Of a stretch of DNA of 64,000 nt, positions 47,343 to 57,283 are shown piece by piece. Each line of letters opens with the position of its first letter. Position 1 is the stretch's first letter. Below the pieces are notes generated by a model, which ran no database searches, was not told the origin of the DNA, and saw only the letters and a list, made by a program, of their open reading frames with translations. The position numbers and the translations under genes were made by a program. Origin of the DNA: Polytrichum commune. Lineage: Eukaryota > Streptophyta > Polytrichopsida > Polytrichales > Polytrichaceae. The DNA lies in assembly GCA_950295325.1 (NCBI GenBank), contig OX485809.1, positions 7,874,001 through 7,938,000 on the forward strand, given 5' to 3'.

Positions 47343-47962
47343 CATTAAATCACACATTAAATCACATTACATTAAATTCTGGCCCCGCCCGGATTTTTTC
47401 CAAACCCTAAAAGAAAATAGCTGCCCGCCCCGCCCGAAATCGAAAAAAACATTGCTCTTCCATTCTTGAAGGCCGCTTGACTACAAATCCCATATTGAGT
47501 GCACTTCACCTTCAATGTCTCAAATCCAATATATATGTGCACTTCCACCTAGTAATTAAGGCATTAAATGGGATTTCATCCCGGAAGTGAAACCATCAAC
47601 CAAGACTGTAATTAACTTGGAAGTCAAAAAATTAGAAAATCCTCATCAACATTGAGGTTATAATTTTTATGATTTACCATTTGAAATTGTCTTCGTCATT
47701 CTTAAATGTCACTTAAATTTAGTGTGTTGATGTGGTTGGTATATTTTATAATATTTTAGATAATTATGGCTACTTTCAAGAATATTCATACGCACTTAAG
47801 TATAAAATATACTTAATGGAACTAATTAATCAAATATTTTAATTACCGGTTTTAATTGGAGTCACGCTTCCATTAATTAAAAGTTAGGGTTAATTAGGCT
47901 TACTGGATATAAAAATTGGGTACATGTAACTACTGAAATTCCATTTTTATAAGTCATGATAA

Positions 47963-48306
47963 TCTCTCTCTCACTCTCCCTCCCTCCCTCCCTCCCCCTC
48001 TCCCTCTCCCTCTCTCCGCCTCTGCCTCCCTCCCTCCCCCTCTGCCTCCCTCTCTCTCCCTCTCCCTCTCCCTCTCCCTCTCCCTCTCTCCCCCTCTGCC
48101 TCCCTCCCTCCCCCTCTGCCTCCCTCTCTCTCCCTCTCCCTCTCCCTCTCTCCCCCTCTGCCTCCCTCCCTCCCCCTCTGCCTCCCTCTCTCTCTCTCTC
48201 CCTCTCCCTCTCTCCCCCTCTGCCTCCCTCCCCTCCCTCCCCTCCCTCCCCGCGCCTCTCCCTTCCTCGGACATCTGTCCCCGACTCTGTCTCTCTCCCT
48301 CCCCCC
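47963..48306. repeat. Polypyrimidine (CT/CCT) tract with imperfect tandem units
   Basis: The tract is almost pure C and T on the plus strand, with repeated CTGCCTCCCTCC, CCCCTCTGCC and CTCTCCCTCTCC blocks. It lies between the two divergent transcription units. Long Arg/Glu- or Ser/Pro-rich frames on either strand are composition artefacts. Such tracts can form triplexes or act as core promoter elements in plants; this is inference. Confidence 0.9.
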
Positions 48307-48620
48307 CCACCTCCCCGCGCTCTCTCCTCGCCATCTAACCTGTATCGCCGAACCCTCCCTCCCCGCGCTCTCTCCCTTCTACCTCGGCCATCTAACCTGT
48401 ATCGGCGACCACCTAAAGCCACAGCCTTCTACCATCCCCCCCCCCGCCTCCCCTCCCTCCCCGCGCTCTCTCCCTTCTACCTCGGCCATCTAACCTGTAT
48501 CGGCGACCACCTAAGCCACAGCCTTCTACCATCCCCTCCCGCCTCCCCTGCCTCCCCGCGCCCTGTCCCTTCCTCCTCGGCCATCTAACCTCCTTGCCAT
48601 CTAACCTAAAGCCACAGCTT
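48307..48620. repeat. ~98-bp tandem repeats in the CACTA spacer
   Basis: The unit contains CTCGGCCATCTAACCTGTAT, CGGCGACCACCTAA, GCCACAGCCTTCTACCATCC and CCTCCCCGCGC. Copies centred near 48390 and 48490 are almost identical. Weaker copies lie near 48330 and 48580. Confidence 0.85.
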
Positions 48621-49615
48621 TCTACATTCGGAGCATTCGGAGCATCAGGTAAGTGTAGGGTTCGGTGCTGCTTGAATAGTTCGAAGAAGTTTTTGGTTCG
48701 GTGCTTGCAGGATTCGGTTGACTTTTTGGGTTCGGTGCTTGAAGGATTGCCTCCAAGGAATGGTTTGGAGCATCAGAATGATGCTGGGTTCGGTGCTGCT
48801 TTTCCGATTCGGTGCCACAGCCAAGTAGTCTTCGCATCAGATAATTGCTGGGTCCCTATCTAAGTTGAAGGATTCGGTGCAGTGCTCACAAGGAGCATCA
48901 GACAAGTGTTGGGTCTCATTCAAAGGTGATTATGCAGTGCTCACAAGGAGATTCAGTGGAGTGTTGGGTTCGGTGCTCTATTCGGACAGTGGTTACTCGG
49001 TGCTGTATCGGTGTGTGGGTGCCCCTGTGAGACTGCATGAAGTGTGCTAAGTTCGGCCACAGCTAAGTTCGGACACAGCTACTTCCATCCTTTGCTCTGA
49101 TCGGTGTGTGGATACTTCGGTGCCTTTCAACTTTTTGGGTTGAGGGTACCCCCAATTCGGACACTAAATCGCTCTCATTTTCGGCGACTCTCGCTCTTCA
49201 AGATTGAGAGGGAGGGCTCTCCCTCTGACTACCCTTTTCTCTCACTCTCAAAGGTTGTGCACTCTCTCATCTCCAAGGCTAAGATTTTAGGTTAAATATT
49301 AATACTTCAAAATTCTCAAAACTTGTACTTTGAAAGACGACATGTAAATTGTGCAATGATCAATCCTAATTCGGACACTAAATCTTCATTCGGAGTGGAT
49401 TCCTCTAGATGTCTCATACTAATACCCCACACACACAAAGTAATACGAAGAGGAGAAAGGTGAGCTCACTTGAATTCGCACCTTCCGCGTCGTTAAGTTG
49501 TGGAGGTGCTGGTTGTACGACACCTCCTCCGCTCACATGTAGCTGGAACAACAGCAATGGGGACAACCTTATTGTCCTCAATTAACACTAATGTGCATTT
49601 GGGTATTGTAGAATC
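48621..49615. other. Spacer upstream of the plus-strand CACTA gene, TTCGGTGCT-rich
   Basis: The words GGTTCGGTGCT(T/G) and CTCACAAGGAG recur many times between 48640 and 49050. There is no supported ORF. This is the likely 5' leader or promoter region of the gene that starts at 49616. Confidence 0.55.
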
Positions 49616-49799
49616 ATGGAGGAGGAAATTCCGGAGTATGAGAGGATGCGGAAGAAAAACATCGAGGCCAACAACCAGAAGCTGCGGGAACTGGGTCTGT
49701 CACCGATTGGGACTTCTCATTTCAAGAGGCCTGAGGACCCCGGGTATGTATGACCAAACCCTAATACAACGGACCCGCTACCACTAGGGTTGCTTCTGA

Positions 49800-50000
49800 A
49801 TTTTGAAACATTTATGAGTCCTTGTAGTCATAAAGTGCATACAACTCGCTGAAGACATGACTGTTTGCAGTCATAGTTCAAATTATTATGACTCCCTGTA
49901 GTCATAGTGCAAATTATTATGACTCCCTGTAGTCATACTTTAAGGTCATTATGACACAGTCCAGTCACATTTGCTTGATTATGACTCCTCCTAGTCATAA
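49800..50000. promoter_or_regulatory. ATGACT/AGTCAT cluster in intron 1 of the plus-strand gene
   Basis: ATTATGACTCCCTGTAGTCATA occurs twice with close variants (49876-49936). TTATGACTCCTCCTAGTCATA follows near 49979. All are inverted ATGACT...AGTCAT pairs spaced by 5-7 bases. Confidence 0.8.
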
Positions 50001-52746
50001 ACATATTGTAACTTCTTCCCACCCCTTTGTTGTTGTGCATCACATGTGGCTTCTATTGGTTTTCTATGATCAAGCAGTTATGATCATGTGTATGAACAAT
50101 GTTCTTGTTTGTTATGACATAATGCGCGAATAATCTAGCGGAAAGAAGGACAAGGTTGGTGCCCACAATGAAGATGAAAGTTTGAACTATTGGAACTCAA
50201 TTAATACTAGCTAGAACTTGTGTATGTGTTTGTTGCATATTCCTTTCATAAGATGAATTCACAAAAGTGCAAACTTTAGCTCTTGACCATTAGAATCTCT
50301 CAATTTTGGAGTTCCTCAACCCTCTAAATCCACCAATCTTTGTTACACGTTTTTGATTGAATTTTCTAATAAAGGTATTCAAGATCGTCTTGAAAGTGGG
50401 AAGGAATCTAAGGCACACTTCCATGTGACACTAGAGTTGGCAAAAACATTTGCAAGCTTGTCACCTACATCTTAACCAAGACCATACAAATATCAATTAC
50501 TCTTAATTTTGGTTTTTGGTTTCACATCCTCAAATGTTGGATTTAGAAAGTGAGAGTTTGCTCACTGGGTTTTGTCAAGACTTTTCATTTTGACAAGTTT
50601 ATCACAAACACATAGTGAGCCGTTGAAGACCAAAGAAATTGTTGGAGTTGTTGAGGGAGGGTGCCACTATACATAACTTGTCACCTCACTTTTGAATGTT
50701 ATTTTAGGTCCAACTTGTGTAGGTGTTTGTTACATATTCCTTTCGTAAGATGAATTCACAAAAGTGCAAACTCAATCTAATGTGTTGACAATACGATTTA
50801 GCAATAGGTTCTACCAATTACAATGGAATCATGAATTGAGTTCCTCATATAGGGGTTCAATTTCAATCTTTATTTAGGACCAATCTCATTACATGTTGTG
50901 ACCAATTTCATGATTATGACTCCTCCGAGTTATACAAATGTGGAGACCTCATGACTCATTTGAGTCATGTTTCAGCATTGACAGTCGTTGGAGTCACGCT
51001 TTTTATGAGATGTAATGTCCGTCTAATAACTCCCGCTCGTACTGAACAGTGTGGTTCCCGCGACTTCCACCAAAAATGCCGAAATGAACAATGTACTAGT
51101 CAATTTGATAACAAAAATAGCTAATCTGCCTGATGGCATGCAAGTGGAAGTATTTCGCACAATTGCTAGTTTCCCAGCAATTTCATTGCCGGTTTTGGAA
51201 ATGACTTCGAATGAGGTTGCGCGTGTTTTTGAAAGCAGCCGTGGCGTGCCTGTGGGAGAGCCGGGCCCATCTCTAGAGCAGGGTGGTGGCTAGGGTGTGA
51301 CCACCCGAGCGAAGGGAAAAAAACAACTTCCTGAAACGGACCTCGATGATGACGAGGACGAAGAGGACGAAGAGGAGACTTCCGAGGACGAGCGGCCCAA
51401 ACCAAGGAGGCGGAAGGTAAAAACATAAATCTCCGTAGTCTCTTGCATTTGCAAACGCATTTAGTCGTCCGCGTTACTTGGGCCTCATTCCAAACACATA
51501 TAGAAAAAATGTTGGTAACATATGTCCGTATATGAATATCAATCCATGAGGTCATAATCTGACCCCGAACATGATACTTAGTACAGTCATGTAATATGAC
51601 TATAGGTAGTCATATGACTTTGTCCAGTCATATTATGCAATCATATCCTTCCACTCGGCCATGTAGTGTGACTCGATGCAATCATATAACTTAGTACAGT
51701 CATGCAGGGTGACTCCACGCTCACATATAGTGTATCATACGTTCGTTTGTGTAGGGTAATGCAAATGAACCCAGGTCATGGCCGTTGCAATCTAGCGGAA
51801 AGAAGGGCAAGGCGGTCGATGAGGAGGATATCCTGCTGTCCCAAGACATGCAAGATACTCTCCGGGCTTGTGAGATGGACGCCGACGAAGCATCGGCGGA
51901 CAGCGAGGAGGCAGACATAGGTGTAGGGCATCGTAACGAGCTCCTTGACAAGCTGGAGCTCCGGGAAGTAAGCATTTTGCGGCGTATGGCTCAAAAAGGA
52001 GCTGATCCGACACAACTTCGCGAGAAGGTGCGTTGCCTTGGCCGGACGGCCGAGGTTGAAGGCGGCGACGGAAGCGCGCGGCTTTGACAGTCGAAGTTGA
52101 AGAACCTTAGGCGGTCCTTGAAGAAGAGTGACGAGCTGCACACTTCCAGTGGTGGTCAGCGTTTGTGGGTCGAGGTCGACGAGGCCGGGTGCCCGACAGG
52201 GATACACAGGCCTGACTGGCTGACGCGACTACGCGGGTACTCTCGCGACCTCGACTGGAGCGTCGACAACTTCAGGGCACACCCACGGCCCTTGTTGTTG
52301 GCGATTAAAGACAAGATGGCCGCACAGTTCGAGTACCGTGGTGGACTCGGAGACGTGCCTGAAGCTTTTTTTTTTCAAATTTTGCGGCAGCAGATGCGGA
52401 CTCGCAGGTCGAACATGAAGAAACTCATAGAGAGTTGTGGCCCGCTCCCACCGTATGTGAAGAAGGCGCACGTCGACAACTTCAAGCGGTTAATTGCCCG
52501 GACGGACAAAATCGCGGAAGCCACGCGCATGAAAGCCGCACGGCAGACCGTGTAGACCTTGTCGTATTCTGGAAGGTCCGAAGGGGAGGTGCGCTCTAGA
52601 CTGGTAAGTGATTTTGTGTGCAAGTCATTCAAACATAAATATGTGACAACCTGCAGTCATATAATTGAGTGATATAATGAATGATATCACTTTACATAGT
52701 CATACCGGAAGTCATATCACCATAGATAGTCACACACTACATGACT

Positions 52747-52895
52747 ATGACTTCATCTCGTCATATTCAGAGACATATGACTTCACCTAGTCATATTGTG
52801 AGGAATATGACTTCACCTGGTCATATGTTGAGTAATATGACTTCAGCTAGTCATATTCCGAGTAATATGACTACAGCTAGCCATATTCTGAGTCA
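52747..52895. repeat. Five tandem 30-bp units with TATGACT-N6-AGTCATA inverted repeats
   Basis: The units start near 52747, 52776, 52806, 52836 and 52866 at a regular ~30-bp spacing. Each contains TATGACTTCA(C/G/T)CTAGTCATA or a close variant, then a short AT-rich linker (TTGAGTAA, TCCGAGTAA). They lie wholly inside the intron 52604-52965 of the plus-strand gene. They are candidate cooperative protein-binding sites. Confidence 0.92.
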
Positions 52896-53699
52896 TATGA
52901 CTTTCCATAGTTCCGATTAGTATGTTTACGTATTTTTCATGGATCCACAGTTGCTCCTTTCACAGGCCACAGATTTAGAACGGCCCCCCACGCAGCTGGA
53001 GGTGGAAACCGAGCTAGCGACACCCGGGAAATCAGGACGGGGCCGGTCATCTTCGTCCAGAGGGCCACTCCCAAATGCAAGAGCGGGAGATAGAGCCCTC
53101 TTTGTTACGCGGACCGAGCTGCACGACTTCCAAGATAGCATGAAGGGGGAGATGGAAGATGTGAAGGCTATGATGAAGCAGCTGCTGCTGGAGGTGCAGA
53201 AGCGAACGACGCCCACGGACATGGAACCCCCAGCCACGGCGGAAGCGGGAGTCGACGTGATCCAAGTAACCGCCGAAAAGGTTGCGTCTGTATACCCTCT
53301 AGTACTCCATTCGATTACATGTATGGAACACCTTTGCTTCAGCAATGTTGTATGTCATGCATGAAGATCGTTCACCAATACACACCTCATGTGGATCATT
53401 ACAACATGCAGGCAACTGGGAAGTCGGCGGAATCCGGGCATACTGGGTCGACCGCGGCATCGGAGCCACTGCGTAACATCCTAGCAGATATGAGTTGCCA
53501 ACCCGTCATTGAAAAGAAGAAACCCATAGCCAAGAAGAGGAAGGGCGAAGCGGAGAAGCTATTGGCGGAACACGATGCACGGCCTACCCGGCGTGCAATG
53601 GCTCGACAGAAAGAGGTTGACATTCATGTAATATGCACATTATACTTGTCGGATAGTTATACTTACGGGGAAGCTTTATGTCTTTGATTTGGCCTCAAC

Positions 53700-53900
53700 A
53701 TTGGACAGTCATATGACTATGTCGCATAATACGACTGAAAGCAGTCATATAATATGACTCTAGGCAGTCATGTTATACGACTATAGGCGGTCATACTATA
53801 TGACTCAATGCAGTCATGAACATGACAAGTAGATGTCATATAACATGACATGAGGTTATCACAAGCAGTCATGTATGACAGGGCCGAGTCATACTCTAAC
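53700..53900. promoter_or_regulatory. ATGACT/AGTCAT cluster in the intron before exon 6
   Basis: Repeated words include ACAGTCATATGACTATG, AAGCAGTCATATAATATGACT and TAGGCAGTCATGTTATACGACT. They lie between exons 53412-53615 and 53932-54723. Confidence 0.8.
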
Positions 53901-54117
53901 GCGTGCAGCTTATTGGGTCGTGGCCTTCCAGGTTATGACGGTAGGAGCGAGTCAAGATCAACCCGTGGACTTGCAGGAGAACGAGGACAATGAGGCGCCT
54001 GGCTCAAAGAGGCCGGCAAAACGGGCTCAGAAATAATCCAGTCCACAGAAGAAGAAGAAGAAGGCTGGCAATGCTCCGAAGACCCAGCCGTTAGCCGCGA
54101 AGGTCCCCTCGGTAAGA

Positions 54118-54723
54118 GTGTCGGACTCCGGGCGTAGGAAAATTATAGTGTTGAATGTTGTAGGACTTCTTTGCGATATCAGACCTCTGCACGATAGGAG
54201 AGAGTGGGGCCCGGATCTAGTCATCCACCACGCAAAGGACCTGAATGTAAAAATAAAAAAAAGAACCGACTGCGATAAATTTTTGTCGATGTTGTTCTCT
54301 AATTTTGATGTCGGGATATGGTCCCCCGTAGAGCAGAACGTACTAGAGGTTGTAGGTGCATTTCTTGCATCGGGAACGACAGCTCAATGGAGCTTTCTGT
54401 GGGGGAGGACTTACCCCCTCCAGAACCCAATAAGAGACCTCCGCAATCTATTTGATATGATTCCGGACCCCACGCACGGCTCAACACGGTGTCTCCAAAT
54501 CGATTGGGATACAACGGCGACGGCGCGTTCCCCCCCCTCAAATGTCCTAAACTTTCCGCGCTGGGATCCCCCAAACCCCAACGATGACTTCCTCCGCAGA
54601 ATCTGCGGGCCATTCGAAGCATTGGCCCGCAAGAAATCCGACATTGAATATTGCTTGGCGTATCTGACCAAGGAGGTCCATCTAGCGTCGGTACCTGCGA
54701 ACCTGGTAGGTTCATCGACACAG
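54118..54723 (+). other. FCP1/NLI-interacting-factor-like phosphatase domain, catalytic Asp lost
   Basis: Within exon 6 the order of motifs matches a HAD-type FCP1 domain. RKIIVLNVVGLLCDIRP sits at the DxDx(T/V) nucleophile site. CDKFLSMLFSNFDVGIWSP matches the RP..FL...F.V.VWT block. SFLWGR, LQIDWDTTATA (second acidic site) and NVLNFPRW, DDFLRRICGPFEAL follow at the end. The usual nucleophile Asp is Asn (VLN instead of VLD), so dephosphorylation is unlikely. A binding role on phosphorylated Ser/Thr tails is possible. Plant FCP1-like proteins often read VLDLNG or similar here. Confidence 0.65.
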
Positions 54724-54849
54724 GTAAGCTGCTCTTGGATATTTTTTGTTTCTATTTGGTTCTCACTCCAATCGCAAAGAAGGAAAATGCTAATAACACA
54801 TGTCCGCATAGGTATGTCACTCCACGAAGTAATATGAGGACCATAGGCG

Positions 54850-55060
54850 AATATGTTACTTATTGTGGTCATTCTAATATGACTATGTCCAGTCATATGA
54901 CTATGGTCAGTCATAGGTCATATGACTATGGCTAGTCACGGGTTGTATGACTACGTCCAGTCATATGACTATGCTCAGTTATAGGTCGTAATGATATTAC
55001 TCATTGTTGTCATATCTGATGACTAAGGTGCGGTATATGAATATGTCCTATCAGATTATG
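54850..55060. promoter_or_regulatory. ATGACT/AGTCAT cluster in the last intron
   Basis: The words AATATGACTATGTCCAGTCA, TATGACTATGGTCAGTCAT and TATGACTATGGCTAGTCACG occur in a row between exons 6 and 7. Confidence 0.8.
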
Positions 55061-55539
55061 CAATCATGGCCTAGTGTGAGGTCATACATTGAGTGTTGAA
55101 GCTCCAGTAACTCAACGCGGATTGTTTTACTTGTTGATAATTACGTTTTCTACTACAGACACAAGCAGAAGAGGTCACCACCGTATTGTCGGAGACGGCT
55201 AATGCGATGGTGGAGGACGCACCCTTGCCGTTGGCCACGGGGTCCAATGTCGCATTGTTCGACCTGGACGAGGAGAACAAGGCCAAGGCGAACGTAGTGG
55301 CGCAAGGCATCATCGTGAGCCTTGCAGGAGGCTCACTCTACGGGCGACTCATTGAGGAGGGCAACGTATCAGTTTGCGTGTCCTCAATCGAACCGGGAGC
55401 AGAGTCCGTGTTGCTGTACGAAGGCAACAACGACGACGATCCTCCGATGCTGCGTCTGGGCGATGCACTGAAGTCCATCACCAAGTGGCCAGTGGAAGCA
55501 CTGAAGGCTATCCCGCTGGAACCTCAACAAGCCACTTAG

Positions 55540-56330
55540 ATTTCGGTAGTTTACGCATTTAGGGGTCATGTAGGAAAGATGAACACATTTGGATATGCTT
55601 GGAGACATGGACTACATAAAGTCGTTCAAGTTATTGAAATTTATCTGCCCAATTTGTGCGCTCAATTTCTTATTTGGCTCAGTCATGTAGCGCATGACTT
55701 GAATGTGTCGTAATTGCTTGGGTTGTGCCTGGAAATGTGACTGACATTCAGAATTGCTCGTAATACAAATCTAACTCAATACAGTTACCACAACGCACAA
55801 AGAACTACGCGCCGTGACTCTCCATCTACGCGAATATCACTCCATCATGTCACATAATGCATGACATATTACTAAGAATATGACTATAGGACGTCATATA
55901 ATAATGTCATCCCCGCAGAAAATGTGACTATCGCCTAAAAAAACATGACTACAAGTAGTCAAAAAACTAGTAGTCACAATCCACGTGGCCTGCCACGTCG
56001 GCAAAATTATGACACCTGCAAGTCATATTACACGTCAGCAGAAAACATGACTACATAGAGTCACATGCCACGTCGGATAGGTATTTTTCCTGCCCGGGCA
56101 GGTCAAAAAAGGGCACAGACTCCAAGGCTAGTCAAGGTATGCCCCACGTGCTGTGGGGATCGTAGAATCTGTCATTTTATACGCCCCCACAACCGTATAT
56201 ATTCATATGACTCATGTCCGAAGCGACTCGTCGGTAATGACTAGACCTAGTCACCGCGCGCGTCATCCTCATCCGGAGCCTCGTCAATCATATTTTGGGA
56301 TTTTATGACTTAAGGCAGTTATAAATTTCA
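55540..56330. promoter_or_regulatory. Right subterminal region with ATGACT/AGTCAT words
   Basis: After the last exon, words such as AATATGACTATAGGACGTCA, AACATGACTACAAGTAGTCA, AACATGACTACATAGAGTCAC and TTTTATGACTTAAGGCAGTT continue to the right inverted repeat. CACGTCGG-like GC-rich words are interspersed near 55985-56075. Confidence 0.75.
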
Positions 56331-56358
56331 GTCATAAAATACCCAATCTGTTGTAGTG
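56331..56358 (-). repeat. Right terminal inverted repeat of the CACTA element
   Basis: The complement begins CACTACAACAGATTGGGTAT and matches the left end at 27 of 28 positions. It is followed by the ATG duplication at 56359-56361. Confidence 0.95.
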
Positions 56359-56361
56359 ATG

Positions 56362-57275
56362 GATGTTTCCCATGGGCAATAACCAATGGAATCCATTGGT
56401 GTTGTGCAACATGCTGCCAGGGGAAGAACCCACAAACAAAGAAGAGGTGGTCATTCGGACCAAAGTTTTAGGCATGTCCATTATGGTCTAAAATGCCATA
56501 AATGAGTTCCAACATGGTTCAGAATGGTATTGATCCAAATAATGATATACAAAAATTCTCTCACCTTGAGATAGGCAAGACAAAGGCCTATATAATTGGT
56601 CATGTAGGTCTAGAATGGTTAACATTCTTGGAGCACAAAGTCCAATCTCTTTTAGATAGAGGAATTCTTGGTATCTATTTTTGGAGCCACATCGTATCAT
56701 GCATACCACTCGAATTTAAGTGTCTACTTAAGATAGATAATCAAATTAGGCACATCTACCTTAATTTTTTCACATAAAGTTACTAATATTAATACCATGC
56801 AGTCGCCTATATAGTAGAAATTAATGAGTTTTGAACTGGTCTCATTTTTGTTATATACCATTTGAGTATCCAAGATGAGACTTTTACATTTTAAATACTA
56901 CACATGGGATATGGATATATGAAGATTTTTTATTTTTTTTTCCATTGTCATTTGGTCTCTATACCATGCAAAAAATTTCAAACCTTGGTAAGATCACCCT
57001 ACCATTTATATTAGGGTATTGACCAAATAATAACTTGGATTTACAAAATTCTCTCACAATAAGATACCCCACCAAATTTCAATATTTTATTGAAATTAAA
57101 ATTTTGATACTAGTTGGGTGGGTTCATTGATATCATTATTGGTCTTGATTATTGACACCATGCTTTCACCTATATTTTTGTCCAACATTGGACTTAACTA
57201 GTGTTGGTTTGGTATTGTCTATTATGATACCATGTGGGTATCTATATATATTGCATTTTTTATATTTTTTATACC
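56362..57275. other. Region without a supported gene, diverged repeat
   Basis: No gene was supported. The stretch at about 56985-57110 (AAGATCACCCTA.CATTTAT, TTGACCAAATAATAACTT and TACAAAATTCTCTCAC) recurs in diverged form at about 60220-60350. Confidence 0.5.
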
Positions 57276-57283
57276 AATATGGT

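Larger units (their letters stand above)
49616..55539 (+). pseudogene. TNPA-like CACTA accessory gene with fused FCP1-like domain, seven exons
   Basis: Inferred exons are 49616-49743, 51050-51416, 51755-52603, 52966-53280, 53412-53615, 53932-54723 and 55159-55539. All junctions use GT-AG and stay in phase (first junction phase 2, the rest phase 0). Exon 1 has EYERMRKKNIEANNQKLREL, a start common in plant transposon proteins. Exon 3 has basic helical RRSLKKSDEL, LDWSVDNF, FEYRGGLG and QMRTRRSNMKKL, then YSGRSEGEVRSRL, like TNPA DNA-binding regions. Exon 6 holds an FCP1-like domain. Exon 7 (VVAQGIIVSLAGGSLYGRLI...WPVEALKAI) resembles DUF8039-type modules. Four in-frame stops occur: 51291 TAG, 52085 TGA, 52553 TAG and 54034 TAA. 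The TGA could sit in a 63-bp mini-intron (52028-52090). The protein probably bound the ATGACT/AGTCAT words. Confidence 0.7.
40678..56358. mobile_element. Complete 15.7-kb CACTA (En/Spm) transposon with accessory SET and FCP1-like modules
   Basis: The left end CACTACAACAGATTGGGTAT and the right end (its complement) form 28-bp inverted repeats with one mismatch. The 3-bp duplication ATG lies at 40675-40677 and 56359-56361, as expected for the CACTA superfamily. Inside are two divergent units. On minus are a transposase gene (41333-45220) and a SET-domain ORF with a Transpos_assoc-like exon (45661-46591). On plus is a seven-exon TNPA-like gene (49616-55539). The ~3-kb spacer (46592-49615) holds tandem repeats and polypyrimidine tracts and is the likely bidirectional promoter. 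ATGACT/AGTCAT words fill subterminal and intronic DNA. Near-identical ends and an open transposase frame suggest fairly recent activity, although the plus gene has stops. Confidence 0.95.

Noticed and set aside
47877-48588. Long Arg/Glu/Gly-rich and Ser/Pro/Leu-rich frames on both strands
   Set aside because: They are translations of a polypyrimidine tract and tandem repeats, with no protein-like complexity.
52028-52090. A 63-bp intron that would remove the TGA at 52085
   Set aside because: It has GT...AG ends and keeps frame, but is shorter than nearly all plant introns; left as a note rather than a called intron.
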